DNA of 64,000 nt from SIG78 sp036677805 (GCA_036677805.1 JAVBVS010000015.1:1-64000); one strand, 5' to 3'; shown: positions 44,225 to 53,612, counted from the first letter of the stretch. Notes: generated from the letters alone by a model not told the origin. Translations and numbers: made by a program.

Positions 44225-44257
44225 CGGGATGGAAAACCGGTTCCGATTTCCATCCCG
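44225..44257 (-). terminator. Terminator of the sodium:solute symporter gene
   Basis: The 11-bp stem CGGGATGGAAA/TTTCCATCCCG is followed on the minus strand by TTTTTG. It lies 50 bp after the symporter stop. Confidence 0.8.
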
Positions 44258-44307
44258 CAAAGTGAGAATGCGATTATTCTCGAAAAACCTCCGGCAGCAC
44301 GAATCGG

Positions 44308-46611
44308 CTACCGCTTCTTTTGCTTATCTTCCACCTCGGCAAAACGCGCCCGGTCGGCCAGCGACACCTGCCCTTCCACCCGACCGTCATCCAGCGGATT
44401 GATATTGCGCTGTTCCAGGTCCCGGAACAGCCGGAAAAGATCAATCGCACCGCCGATGCCGAACCAGAAGGTCGAAACAAGCGCCACCAGTCCCGGCACC
44501 AGCAGCGTGGTGACGAAGAAGTAATGCCCCCACCATTCGACCGGCCATGGCGTGACGATATTCCAAATCACCACGCCCACGAACGAAAATAAAAAAGTGT
44601 AGACGAAGCTGTAGAAAAATACGCTCCAGGCGATGATCCGGTCACCCCGGGTGTATTCCGGCGTGATGCCGATAAGCTTGGAGAAAACATTCCTGACCGA
44701 CCACGCCGCCGCGGGCCGGTGATCGCCGTCGACGTTGTAAATGCCGCGATGCAGCATCCGGTCGAGATTGAACGGTTCCTTCCAGGTCAGCGCCGACACA
44801 ATGCAGTAGAGCGCCAGCGTAATCAGCATTGTCAGGAAGTACATTTCATAGGAGTTGATCGGAAATTTGACCGGATCCATCTTCCACACCACATAGGGAC
44901 TGAACGGACCTGAAACCGCTTCGAGAAATTCGCCGACCGCACCGGCCCACTCCATTTCCACCAGCCACGGATAAACCGTGTCCGCCCAGTTGCGCTGCAC
45001 GAAAATGCCGCCGAAAGAAAGCGACATCCCCGCGATCAGCGAGGTGAACGCTCCGGCGGTATTGCCGAAACGACTGTAAAGTCCGAAAATCATCACCGGC
45101 CCGCAGCCGCCCAGCCACATCAACGTCATCAGCGTGACGAACAGATTGATATAATCCAGCTGGGCCATGAAAAAACTGCCGAAAAAGAAAAATACACCGA
45201 CCCCGATCGAAACCCAGCGCAACGCCCACATATGCTGTCTCGGCGTAAAGGGTTTCTTGCGCAGCGGCATGATCACGTCCTGAGTAAAGGTCAGCGCCGC
45301 GCTGAAAATCCGGGTGTCGTCGGTCGAAATCATCGCCAACACCAGCAGCAGGCAGAAAAACCCCATGATGACCGGCGGCAACAGGTGGCGCATCGCCATC
45401 GCCATGTTGAGCTGATAATACAAGGTGCGATACTGCTGAAATTTCATATTGCCGTCGGCGTCGCCATGATACTCCTTGAACGCCTGATGCGCGGCGTCGA
45501 GCATCGGAGTGTCGAGATTGGTGTCCTGGGAAAGCGGCGCATCCTTGCCGATGACATGCACCTGCGGCGGTACCGCTGCGATCCGGGCGTTGAAATCGTC
45601 CCGTTTGTCCGCATCGACCAGCTCCAGGGAAATCTGTTCGGAGAGTCCGGCCCGAATTTCACTGGCTTCAGAGGCGAAATTCCGGTGATTCATCACCGTG
45701 ATGATGCCGATTGCGATCAGCACGTAAAACAGGGTGTTCAAGGCGCCGCGCCAGGTGCCGAGAACCCCGGCCATCTTTTGTTCGTGCGGTGTTTTGGCCG
45801 CGGTCGAATACCCCGCGCCGATCCAGCTTGCCCGATGCATGATCGAGGTGAAGACCAGGAGGAGCACCATGAAAATGTTGAAATCGCGCAGATTTTCAAT
45901 ATCGTAGGGATTGAGGAAGCTTTCCCCCGCCGCCCGATCGATCATCACCGGCACCAGTTCAGTCGACCAGTTGAATTTGTAGAGTACGAAAACGACGAAC
46001 ACCACCATCAGCGGAAACAGCATCATGCCCTGCACCGCATCGGTAATCAAAAGCGACAGGGTGCCGCCGAAGCAAATCAGCGAAATCGCCAGCGTCAGAC
46101 AAAGGATGACGATGAATACGAACGTTGGCACCATCATGCCGAAAACCGAAACCTGATGCGGCAAATCCAGAAAGTAGATAAAAAATCGCGCGGCAATGGC
46201 CGGCATGATCATATTGGCCAGCATTTCGGAAAAACTCCGCAGGGCCGAAGCAAAAATCCGGAAGCTGCGGTTGTAGCGCATTTCCAGAAATTGCCCGAGA
46301 CTCATCGCCCGGGTTTCACGAAAACGATAGGTACAGTACCCCAGCAGGCTCATTACGATCCCGAGCGGCAGCAGGATGTTATTCCAGAAAACCAGCGCAA
46401 AGCCGGTCTTGTAATGCACCTCCACATAGGCGACCAGGCCGATGATGGAGAGCGCCGCCGCGACATCGCCGACACTGATCACATAGCGCCCGGCCACACG
46501 CCCCGCCGACAGGAAATCGGCAACGCTGCGCACATATTTTCTGGAATAAAATCCGATCCCCATAACCGTCAGGGTCGGAATAATGACAATCAACCAATCC
46601 CATATTCCCAT
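44308..46611 (-). CDS. Large sodium:solute symporter (SSS) family transporter
   Basis: 767 residues with about 13 or more membrane helices, larger than the usual 500-residue members. It opens with DWLIVIIPTLTVMGIGFYSR, then VADFLSAGRVAGRYVISVGD and FWNNILLPLGIVMSLLGY, all typical of SSS transporters. A hydrophilic insert of about 90 residues (near 355-445, SEIRAGLSEQISLELVDADK onwards) separates membrane blocks, and a cytoplasmic tail follows the last helix. It should import a sugar or acid with Na+. The ATG at 46611 has AGGA upstream. A frame extending to 46764 gives an unlikely Arg/Pro-rich leader. Single gene with its own terminator; substrate unknown. Confidence 0.82.
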   Translation of the reverse strand: MGIWDWLIVIIPTLTVMGIGFYSRKYVRSVADFLSAGRVAGRYVISVGDVAAALSIIGLVAYVEVHYKTGFALVFWNNILLPLGIVMSLLGYCTYRFRETRAMSLGQFLEMRYNRSFRIFASALRSFSEMLANMIMPAIAARFFIYFLDLPHQVSVFGMMVPTFVFIVILCLTLAISLICFGGTLSLLITDAVQGMMLFPLMVVFVVFVLYKFNWSTELVPVMIDRAAGESFLNPYDIENLRDFNIFMVLLLVFTSIMHRASWIGAGYSTAAKTPHEQKMAGVLGTWRGALNTLFYVLIAIGIITVMNHRNFASEASEIRAGLSEQISLELVDADKRDDFNARIAAVPPQVHVIGKDAPLSQDTNLDTPMLDAAHQAFKEYHGDADGNMKFQQYRTLYYQLNMAMAMRHLLPPVIMGFFCLLLVLAMISTDDTRIFSAALTFTQDVIMPLRKKPFTPRQHMWALRWVSIGVGVFFFFGSFFMAQLDYINLFVTLMTLMWLGGCGPVMIFGLYSRFGNTAGAFTSLIAGMSLSFGGIFVQRNWADTVYPWLVEMEWAGAVGEFLEAVSGPFSPYVVWKMDPVKFPINSYEMYFLTMLITLALYCIVSALTWKEPFNLDRMLHRGIYNVDGDHRPAAAWSVRNVFSKLIGITPEYTRGDRIIAWSVFFYSFVYTFLFSFVGVVIWNIVTPWPVEWWGHYFFVTTLLVPGLVALVSTFWFGIGGAIDLFRLFRDLEQRNINPLDDGRVEGQVSLADRARFAEVEDKQKKR

Positions 46612-46895
46612 TATGATTTCAATTCCTGCAATAGTAAAATCTTTTTCCCGATTTTTCTCGCCGAATTTTTCCGTCTTTCCGGCGAATATCGCCGGAATCC
46701 ATGCCGGAAACGAACCGTGGGTGAAAATTCGACAAGCGCGAAACGGAAGTGGCGACAAACGCATTGCGTTTCGGAGAGAACGGCAGCGACAGTTAGTCCA
46801 ACTGCCCGAGTTCCGTTTTGGGGTTTCGAAGCCGGATCAGGAAAAGCATCAATCATTCGGAAACGGTTCGAATTCCCCGAACCATGCGTATCGCC

Positions 46896-47279
46896 TCAGG
46901 CGGCGATGGGGCCGGCACGAACGGTCAGCCCTCCCGCAACCCAACGGAAATAAGCGGGCGGCTCATCGTCCGCAAAACAGATCGCATCGACCAAAAAAAC
47001 AATTGCCGGAAGCGGTTCGAATATTGGAAAAACGGTTCCCGGCATCCGGGATTTTTCCAGCAACCGCCCCATCGGGCGGCGTATACCAGTCATTCCGAAA
47101 TTTCGCTGGAGGTGGAATTCTGCCACCGCCGGAGACGGCGGATGCCCTCCGGAAACCAGTCTGGCCATCGGAGGACCGCCGGAAGATGTCGGAATATCGG
47201 GCAGCGGACCGTACCATGCATACAGTCCGACAACCGCCGACAAAACCATCAGAATCCCGATCCAGCGACATCTTGGCAT
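46896..47279 (-). CDS. Doubtful small gene with a membrane-anchor-like start
   Basis: 127 residues. The start has one hydrophobic segment (WIGILMVLSAVVGLYAWYG) that could be an export signal or anchor. The rest has no recognisable domain. GGAG lies about 10 nt before the ATG. Other frames overlap it on both strands, so it may be chance. If it is not real, 46612-47382 holds no gene that I can support. Confidence 0.35.
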   Translation of the reverse strand: MPRCRWIGILMVLSAVVGLYAWYGPLPDIPTSSGGPPMARLVSGGHPPSPAVAEFHLQRNFGMTGIRRPMGRLLEKSRMPGTVFPIFEPLPAIVFLVDAICFADDEPPAYFRWVAGGLTVRAGPIAA

Positions 47280-47382
47280 GAAGGAAAGACTCCGTTAGGG
47301 TGATTCTCCTCAATATAGTACGCTTTCGAACAAAAAACAAATGTCGAAATCAAATCCTCCGAATAAAATTGGCCGATGGCAG

Positions 47383-47426
47383 AAAAAACGGGATGGCCCC
47401 CCAAGCCGGCCTGGAGGGCCATCCCG
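47383..47426 (-). terminator. Terminator of the argB-to-AAC(3) operon
   Basis: The 11-bp stem CGGGATGGCCC/GGGCCATCCCG (47389-47426) is followed on the minus strand by TTTTTT. It lies just after the AAC(3)-like stop at 47445. It shares the CGGGATGG arm with the terminator at 44225. Confidence 0.82.
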
Positions 47427-47444
47427 CAACAAAAAGAACGCGGG

Positions 47445-48212
47445 CTATTCCCAGATGAAATCGTTGTCGGAAAGGCGCTTGATCGCCAGCTCCGGCGTAT
47501 GCTGAAAAATCGGCAGCAGCGTCCGCCGCAGAATTTCGGCATCCACCAGCCGCGACAGTCCTTCACCGACCTGGCCGATGGTCATCCCGCCCGCCGCATC
47601 GACCAGATGCTCCATGTCGACATAGTAGTCTTTTTTGGGTGAATGCCAGTGATGGTCGATTTTATGCCACTGATTCTGATCATCGCAGACATGCAGCGGC
47701 GAGGTCTCCCGGGTGTGCAATCCCGGAATGCGGGCTTCGATTTCCAGCGCGTGCAGACAGGTGTTGCAGGTGAAGTTGGTGCCCAGAAAAAGGATGAAGC
47801 CCCGATTGCGCATCAGTTTGCCGTAGGGACTTTCCGCCGACCACGGCGTCCGCGCCTCGAGGTGACCCGCGGTGAAAAATTCCGCCCGGGGGCCGAAGGC
47901 CGCCACCGAATGCACCGGGTGCAGACTGCGTACCACGCCGGGACGATCCATGAAAACATTGACCAGCGTCCCGACCGTGGCCGGAGTATAACGCACATGA
48001 AATACCGGCTGATCCGGATTGACGTTGCCCGAAACCGCCGACATCAGCAGTGTGCCTTCCGGCCCCAGCACCTCCAGCAGCGCATCGATCACCGTATCCG
48101 CGCCGCCCGCCACCGGTCCTACCCGGCGCAATGCCGAATGGGTCAGCAGATTCATGCCCGGCTTGACGCCGAGCGCCTTGAGTTGATCCACCAGAGTCTT
48201 TCGATCGGTCAT
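47445..48212 (-). CDS. AAC(3)-family N-acetyltransferase
   Basis: 255 residues. The family opening is VDQLKALGVKPGMNLLTHSALRRVG, followed by GADTVIDALLEVLGPEGTLL and a long C-terminal region with DHHWHSPKKDYYVDME. The family was named for aminoglycoside 3-N-acetylation, but chromosomal members in environmental bacteria often have other or unknown amine substrates. Resistance should not be concluded from this. The ATG at 48212 is preferred (GGAGG 8 nt upstream). Last gene of a seven-gene leftward operon, ended by a strong terminator. Confidence 0.82.
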   Translation of the reverse strand: MTDRKTLVDQLKALGVKPGMNLLTHSALRRVGPVAGGADTVIDALLEVLGPEGTLLMSAVSGNVNPDQPVFHVRYTPATVGTLVNVFMDRPGVVRSLHPVHSVAAFGPRAEFFTAGHLEARTPWSAESPYGKLMRNRGFILFLGTNFTCNTCLHALEIEARIPGLHTRETSPLHVCDDQNQWHKIDHHWHSPKKDYYVDMEHLVDAAGGMTIGQVGEGLSRLVDAEILRRTLLPIFQHTPELAIKRLSDNDFIWE

Positions 48213-48239
48213 CGTCACATCCTCCCCTTGTTTCCGATG

Positions 48240-49019
48240 TTATTCATAGCGATTGAAAATATCGCGCAATTCGCGGACGGCGCTCTCTTCCAGATAATCG
48301 ACCACACCCAGCTTCTTGCGCAGATGGTCGTCGTCGAGCGCTTCGCCGCCGGGCACAAACCGCATCCGGCTCGGCCGGGTGCGGTAGCCGTTTACAATAT
48401 GATACTCGGTCGCCCCGGATTGTTCGACAATCGGCGCCAGCAGATCGACCTGAAACCCGGCCCCCAACGCCACCACGATCTTGATCCGCCCCGCCGCCTG
48501 TTCGATCAACGCCGCCAGCCGCGCGGTGTCGAGGCCGCCGCCGGGAATCAGCCCGCCGGTCAGGATATAGTCGATTCCGAGATCGACCGCCTGCTCCAGG
48601 GTGCGGAATTGATCGCGGGTGCTTTCAAACGCCCGGTGCAGGGTAAAAGGCCTGCCCGGCACCCGCCGCATGATTTCGCGCATGCGCGGCACGTCAAGTT
48701 CGCCGGCGGCGGTCACGATCCCGCACATGAAACCGTCACCGCCCATTTCGTAAAGAATTTCGGCGTCGCGTTTCAGGGTTTCGAATTCGGCGTCGCTGTA
48801 CAGCGAATCGCCGGAGCGCGGGCGCAGCATCACGAACAATCCCAGATCGCTCCCCGCCGCGCGTTTGGCCTCGACCGCGCTTTTGACCAGACCGGCGCTC
48901 GGCGTCAGAGCGCCCTCCGTCGGACTGACATACAGCTCCACCCGGTCGGCGCCGCCGCGCCAGGCCGCCAGCGCATCCTCCACGGTGCGCGCACCCACTT
49001 CCAACCGATACTTTTTCAT
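48240..49019 (-). CDS. cutC: CutC family protein
   Basis: 259 residues, a TIM-barrel protein first linked to copper homeostasis; the biochemical activity is still unclear. The opening YRLEVGARTVEDALAAWRGGADRVELY and PRSGDSLYSDAEFETLKRD are CutC landmarks, as is RTLEQAVDLGIDYILTGG. Two adjacent ATGs (49022 and 49019) follow GGGGAG, and the second has the better spacing. It is inside the leftward operon between an acyltransferase and an AAC(3)-like gene. Confidence 0.88.
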   Translation of the reverse strand: MKKYRLEVGARTVEDALAAWRGGADRVELYVSPTEGALTPSAGLVKSAVEAKRAAGSDLGLFVMLRPRSGDSLYSDAEFETLKRDAEILYEMGGDGFMCGIVTAAGELDVPRMREIMRRVPGRPFTLHRAFESTRDQFRTLEQAVDLGIDYILTGGLIPGGGLDTARLAALIEQAAGRIKIVVALGAGFQVDLLAPIVEQSGATEYHIVNGYRTRPSRMRFVPGGEALDDDHLRKKLGVVDYLEESAVRELRDIFNRYE

Positions 49020-49038
49020 CATTCTCCCCTTGTCGTGT

Positions 49039-50055
49039 TCAGGCCCCGAACAGCCAGCTGCCGTCCCGCAACCCCAGTTTTCGCAAAATCATCCGCATCA
49101 ACACCAACGCGCCGGTCATGCCAAGCACGCAAAGCAATGCCCCCACGCATAGAAACGTCAACGCCCCCCACGCTCCGACGGCGCCGGAACAGCACCGCCA
49201 CATCGGAGCGAACACCGTTCCCACCACGCTGTTATGGTAAAGGTAGATGCCCATCCCCGCACCGGTAATCGCCGTCAACAGTCGGGCGATTCCGTCATGC
49301 CGGGCGACCGCACGTTCCATCGCCAAGGCGCAAAGGCATAGCTCCATTGCGATAAAAAGCTTGCCCGCATCCTGCAGAAACGCGAACCCCGGATTGCGCC
49401 AGACCGTCAGCAAAAGCGGCACGGCACATATTCCCGTCAACGCCGCCACCCGGCCCGGCCTTGACGGCAACACTCCCCGCGCCGCCGCCATCCCGGCCAG
49501 ATAATAGGGTAGAAAGTAAAACGAGTTGCGCCATAATTCCGTATACCCTCCCCGACTCAGAACGAACGGCAGCAGCAACAGCGGCGCAAGGTAAACATAC
49601 CCTCCGCGCCGATCCACCCATCGCCATACCGGCGCCAGCAGATAAAATCCCAGAATCATCGGCACAAACCAAAACGGCGCGGCGGCACGGCCCCACAGCA
49701 GGGTTGCCGGCAGCTCCCGCAGCCATTCCGCCGGAGCCGCGCCGGTTTTCCATCCGTGCAAAATGGTCAGCAGGATGCTGGCGATGAAGTATGGCAGCAG
49801 CACATGAAACAATCGCCCCCGCAGGTACTCGAAAAATACGAACGGCCGGGCGCCGCCATGCCGGCGCTGGAACAGATAGCCCGAAATAAACACAAAACTC
49901 AATACTCCAGACTCCAGCATCATTCCCAGCAACCCGCACCAGGCGGCGGAAATTCCGCCCCGGATCAGATAAAGCATATGATACCCGACAATCTGGACGA
50001 TTGCCATTACCCGGAACAGGTCCACCCAGACAATTCGCGATGATTTTTCCAACAA
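49039..50055 (-). CDS. Acyltransferase 3 family membrane protein
   Basis: About 338 residues with around ten membrane helices. It begins SSRIVWVDLFRVMAIVQIVGYHM, with the early Arg and His of acyltransferase-3 (OafA/WecH-like) proteins, and FLSFVFISGYLFQRRHGG-type segments follow (here VLSFVFISGYLFQRRH). The family acetylates sugars or polysaccharides at the inner membrane. A TTG at 50055 is the likely start, since CGGAG lies just upstream and longer frames run into pyrF. It follows pyrF by 16 bp. The glycan substrate is unknown. Confidence 0.78.
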   Translation of the reverse strand: MLEKSSRIVWVDLFRVMAIVQIVGYHMLYLIRGGISAAWCGLLGMMLESGVLSFVFISGYLFQRRHGGARPFVFFEYLRGRLFHVLLPYFIASILLTILHGWKTGAAPAEWLRELPATLLWGRAAAPFWFVPMILGFYLLAPVWRWVDRRGGYVYLAPLLLLPFVLSRGGYTELWRNSFYFLPYYLAGMAAARGVLPSRPGRVAALTGICAVPLLLTVWRNPGFAFLQDAGKLFIAMELCLCALAMERAVARHDGIARLLTAITGAGMGIYLYHNSVVGTVFAPMWRCCSGAVGAWGALTFLCVGALLCVLGMTGALVLMRMILRKLGLRDGSWLFGA

Positions 50056-50071
50056 TTGCAACTCCGGGAGG

Positions 50072-50887
50072 TTAACGGCCGGCGGCGCGAATCTGGTCGC
50101 GCAGTTCACGCGCGGCCAGCCCGGCCCGATCCGCAAAATCATCCCCCCCGGATGCATAAATAATCCCGCGCGACGAATTGATGACCAGCCCGTAACCGTC
50201 GGCGGTCCGTCCTGCGCGCACTACTTTTTCAACATCGCCGCCCTGAGCGCCGACACCCGGCACCAGGAAGGGCAACGCCGGGCAGAGCGCCCGCACCGCT
50301 TCCAATTCTTCCGGATAGGTGGCGCCCAGCACCAGCATCACATTGCCGGAAGCATTCCAGACATCCCGGGCCAGAATCGCGACATGTTCGTAAATTTTCC
50401 GTCCCCCGGCCACCAGCTCCTGCAATTCGCTCGAGCTCGGATTGGAGGTCCGGCAAAGCACCACCACCCCGCGGTCGACGTATTTCAAAAACGGCGTCAG
50501 CGCGTCGCTGCCCATATAAGGATTGACCGTCGCGGCATCGGCCCCGTAACGGTCGAACGCCTCCTTCGCATACTGCTCCGCGGTCGAACCGATATCGCCG
50601 CGCTTGACATCGAGGATCACCGGAATCTGCGGATGATTTTCCCGGATGTAGGCGATGGTCATCGCCAGTTCGGCATCGGCGTCCTGCCCGGCGTAATAGG
50701 CCGCCTGCGGCTTGTAGGCGCAGACATAGGGCGCGGTTGCGTCGACCAGCGCTTTGTTGAATTCGAAAATCGGATGAGTGCAATGTTTCAGGCACTCCGG
50801 CAATTTTTTCCGGTCCGGATCGAGACCGACGCAAACCATCGAATCGTTGCTCCGCCAGATCGCGGACAGTTTTTCCATGAACGTCAT
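50072..50887 (-). CDS. pyrF: Orotidine 5'-phosphate decarboxylase, type 2
   Basis: 271 residues, the last step of UMP synthesis. The catalytic Lys/Asp motif is VILDVKRGDIGSTAEQYA near residues 92-109, characteristic of the longer type-2 enzymes, with VCVGLDPDRKKLPE at the start and FLVPGVGAQGGD near the end. It lies 6 bp after aroC and is surely co-transcribed. No other pyrimidine genes are in the window. Confidence 0.93.
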   Translation of the reverse strand: MTFMEKLSAIWRSNDSMVCVGLDPDRKKLPECLKHCTHPIFEFNKALVDATAPYVCAYKPQAAYYAGQDADAELAMTIAYIRENHPQIPVILDVKRGDIGSTAEQYAKEAFDRYGADAATVNPYMGSDALTPFLKYVDRGVVVLCRTSNPSSSELQELVAGGRKIYEHVAILARDVWNASGNVMLVLGATYPEELEAVRALCPALPFLVPGVGAQGGDVEKVVRAGRTADGYGLVINSSRGIIYASGGDDFADRAGLAARELRDQIRAAGR

Positions 50888-50893
50888 GAACCA

Positions 50894-51961
50894 TCAATCT
50901 CCCATGCTTTCGCCAACGGCCCGTTGCCGCAAATAAAAATCCATCAATACCAGCGCCGCCATCGCCTCCACCACCGGCACCATCCGCGGACAGAGACAGG
51001 GATCGTGCCGCCCTTTGATCTCGCATTCGCACTCGCGGTTGCCGCTATCGACCGTATGCTGCTTCCGGCTTATCGAAGGCGTCGGCTTGACCGCGATCCG
51101 GAAAACAATCTCCGCCCCGGTGGAAATGCCGCCGAGGATGCCGCCGGCATGGTTGGTGACGAATCCGGAAGCGTTCATCGCATCGTTGTTTTCACTGCCG
51201 CGCCGCAGCGCGGCGGCAAAGCCGTCGCCGATTTCAATGCCTTTGACCGCGCCGATGGAGAGCATCGCCCCGGCCAGTTCGGCGTCGAGCTTGTCGAATA
51301 CCGGTTCGCCCCAGCCCGCGGGAACGCCTTCGACATGGCATTCGATCACGCCGCCGACGCTGTCGCGGTCGCTCATGGCGGCGGCAATCGCCTCGGCCAT
51401 CGCCGCCGCCATATCGGGATCGGCCGCCCGTACCGGATTGGCTTCCACAAACGCCCAGTCGATGCGACTGCCGGTCACCGGCCCGACCGACCGGGTGTAG
51501 GCCCGGATCGTCACGCCCTGCCGTTCCAGAAATTTGCGCGCCACCGCTCCGGCGGCAACCCGGGCGGTCGTCTCCCGCCCGGAAGAACGTCCGCCGCCGC
51601 GATAATCGCGGATGCCGTATTTTTTGAAGTAGGAATAATCCGCGTGGCCGGGCCGGAAAAGTTCGGCGAGATTGCCGTAATCGCGGCTGCGCTGGTCCTG
51701 ATTGCGGATCAGCAGCGCCAGCGGTGTGCCGGTGGTGCGCCCCTCGAAGACGCCGGAAAGAATCTCCACCGCATCGCTTTCATTGCGCTGCGTCACCAGT
51801 TTCGACTGGCCCGGACGGCGGCGGTCGAGTTGAACCTGAATATCGGCCGCTTCCAGCTCCATCCCCGGCGGCACACCGTCGATGATTGCGCCCAATGCGA
51901 CGCCATGGGATTCGCCGAAGGTGGCGACCCGGAACAGGGTTCCGAAAATGCTTCCGCTCAT
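50894..51961 (-). CDS. aroC: Chorismate synthase
   Basis: 355 residues. It converts 5-enolpyruvylshikimate-3-phosphate to chorismate with reduced FMN. The three family signatures are visible: RVATFGESHGVALGAIIDG, RPGHADYSYFKKYGIRDYRG and GGRSSGRETTARVAAGAVAR. The ATG at 51961 overlaps the stop of aroK (51958-51961), so the two are translationally coupled. Cytoplasmic. Confidence 0.95.
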   Translation of the reverse strand: MSGSIFGTLFRVATFGESHGVALGAIIDGVPPGMELEAADIQVQLDRRRPGQSKLVTQRNESDAVEILSGVFEGRTTGTPLALLIRNQDQRSRDYGNLAELFRPGHADYSYFKKYGIRDYRGGGRSSGRETTARVAAGAVARKFLERQGVTIRAYTRSVGPVTGSRIDWAFVEANPVRAADPDMAAAMAEAIAAAMSDRDSVGGVIECHVEGVPAGWGEPVFDKLDAELAGAMLSIGAVKGIEIGDGFAAALRRGSENNDAMNASGFVTNHAGGILGGISTGAEIVFRIAVKPTPSISRKQHTVDSGNRECECEIKGRHDPCLCPRMVPVVEAMAALVLMDFYLRQRAVGESMGD

Positions 51962-52500
51962 AGGATTCCACGCTCCTTCAATCCCGCCATGATGGCCTCG
52001 TGCACCGTCTCGGCCGGCCCCTCGCCCGCAATCGGAAAACACCAGTCGGCAATCTCCCGGTAGCGTACCGAACGTTCACGATATTGTTCGATGAATTTCC
52101 GATGCGGATCGTCGTCTTCAAGAAACGGCGGCAGTCCTCCGGCGGCAATCCGGACGAACGCCACTTCGGGGTCCACTTGAAGATAAATCAAATACCCCAG
52201 GCGCTTCAGCTGCTCCGTGCTCAGGAACTGATTGACCGGGACGCCGCCGCCCAACGCCAATACCGCGTCGGCCGCATCGGCCTGCGCCGCCACCACTTCG
52301 GCCTCAAGATGACGGAAAAAATCCGCACCGCACCGTTTCATGATTTCGCGCGGCGTCCAGTTTTCGCCGTACAACTCCCGATAGCGCGCCGCCAGCAGCT
52401 CGTCGCTGTCACGGAACGGCCATTGCAGGGCGGCCGCCAGCAATCGCCCCTGGGTCGTTTTGCCCGAATGCTTGATCCCGAGAAATACGATCTGCTTCAT
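51958..52500 (-). CDS. aroK: Shikimate kinase-like protein
   Basis: 180 residues. The P-loop reads FLGIKHSGKTTQGRLLA. The shikimate-binding DSDEL follows near residue 34, and the LALGGGVP motif near residue 85 corresponds to the GGG region of AroK. The P-loop departs from the usual GxxGxGKT (GIKHSGKT). Coupling with aroC supports the assignment. ATG at 52500 is preferred; a TTG at 52506 that abuts the stop of argB is possible. Phosphorylates shikimate at O3. Confidence 0.85.
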   Translation of the reverse strand: MKQIVFLGIKHSGKTTQGRLLAAALQWPFRDSDELLAARYRELYGENWTPREIMKRCGADFFRHLEAEVVAAQADAADAVLALGGGVPVNQFLSTEQLKRLGYLIYLQVDPEVAFVRIAAGGLPPFLEDDDPHRKFIEQYRERSVRYREIADWCFPIAGEGPAETVHEAIMAGLKERGIL

Positions 52501-52506
52501 GGGCAA

Positions 52507-53400
52507 TTACATGACCGAATCGGGCCGGACGATCTGGGTTCCGATCCCTTCGTCGGTGAAAATTTCCAGCAGCAGCGAATGGCGCAGCCGGCCGTCGATC
52601 ATATGCACCTTGTTGATCCCCGCATCAAGCGCGTGGACGCAGCTGTTGATCTTGGGCAGCATGCCGCCGGTCAGAATTTTATCCTGAATCAGATCCGGAA
52701 TCTTGTCGGTCCGGATGGTCGGGATGACGCTGTTTTCATCGGCAGGATCGCGCAGCACGCCGGGCACATCGCTCAAAAACACCAGTTTGCGCGCATGAAC
52801 CGCTTCCGCGATCTTGCAGGCGGCGATGTCGGCATTGATGTTGTAGACCTGTCCGTCTCGACCCTTGCCCAGCGGCGTAATGATCGGAATCTCCCCGGCG
52901 GCCAGCGCCGCCTGAATCGGTGCGACATCCACGCTGACGATGCCGCCGACGAAGCCGATATCCTGTTCCTTGCCGGTATTGGGATCCTTTGACAGGATTT
53001 TTTCCGCAGTCAGGATGTTTTTGCCGGAAATGGCCGCCGCCGGTCCGCCGAAGCCGCGCGCCAGTTCGACCAGATTCTGGTTGATCTGGTTGTGCAGCAC
53101 ATCGTCGACCACGGCGATGGTGCGTTCGCAGGTATGCCGGAGACCGTTCACGAATTTAACCGGAATGTCCTGCCGCTTGAGTTCGGCGGAAATCGCCTTG
53201 CCGCCGCCGTGGACCACAATCGGCTTGAATCCGATGCACTCCATGAGCACGATGTCGCGCATGGTGCTCTTGACCAGGTCGGGATCCTCCATCGACGAAC
53301 CGCCGAATTTCACCACAATCAGCGCACCGCGGAATTTCTGAATATACGGCAATGCCGCCAGCAACGTATCGGCTTTGGAAATCCAAGTTTCCATCCTCAT
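52507..53400 (-). CDS. argB: Acetylglutamate kinase
   Basis: 297 residues. It phosphorylates N-acetyl-L-glutamate in arginine synthesis. The opening IVVKFGGSSMEDPDLVKS and VVHGGGKAISAELKRQDI are classic. GRDGQVYNINADIAACKIAE and LTGGMLPKINSCVHALDAG complete the pattern. GGAGG 8 nt upstream fixes the ATG at 53400. First gene of a seven-gene operon with its own promoter; no other arginine genes accompany it. Confidence 0.94.
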   Translation of the reverse strand: MRMETWISKADTLLAALPYIQKFRGALIVVKFGGSSMEDPDLVKSTMRDIVLMECIGFKPIVVHGGGKAISAELKRQDIPVKFVNGLRHTCERTIAVVDDVLHNQINQNLVELARGFGGPAAAISGKNILTAEKILSKDPNTGKEQDIGFVGGIVSVDVAPIQAALAAGEIPIITPLGKGRDGQVYNINADIAACKIAEAVHARKLVFLSDVPGVLRDPADENSVIPTIRTDKIPDLIQDKILTGGMLPKINSCVHALDAGINKVHMIDGRLRHSLLLEIFTDEGIGTQIVRPDSVM

Positions 53401-53450
53401 CGAAAAAACCTCCGGGTTGAGACATCAAGCATTCGGATGCGAATCGCCTT

Positions 53451-53479
53451 AATATATCGTGCATTTTGCGCTTGCTCAA
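53451..53479 (-). promoter_or_regulatory. Promoter of the argB operon
   Basis: Read on the minus strand: TTGAGC (53479-53474), 17 bp, TATATT (53456-53451), 50 bp before the argB start. Confidence 0.65.
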
Positions 53480-53510
53480 GTCGTAAACCGATATTTTATC
53501 CAACTTTTGC

Positions 53511-53539
53511 TTGCAAAAGACGCCGGAAAGGGTTAATTT
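53511..53539 (+). promoter_or_regulatory. Promoter of galU
   Basis: TTGCAA (53511-53516), 17 bp, TAATTT (53534-53539), about 75 bp before the galU start and divergent from the argB promoter 30 bp away. The -10 box is weaker than its neighbour's. Confidence 0.5.
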
Positions 53540-53612
53540 AATATAACGTTATGTTTCAAATCGGTCCATTGACATTCTAAAGCTCAACCGGAAAAGACGG
53601 ATTCAGTCCATC

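Noticed and set aside
44075..44524. A plus-strand gene across the symporter terminators
   Set aside because: Its frame runs through two terminator stems and then antisense to the symporter C-terminus. The protein has no domain and it begins at a TTG with no good ribosome site.
47445..48212. Aminoglycoside resistance gene
   Set aside because: The family name is suggestive, but chromosomal AAC(3)-like proteins in operons of this kind usually have unknown substrates. Sequence alone does not support resistance.
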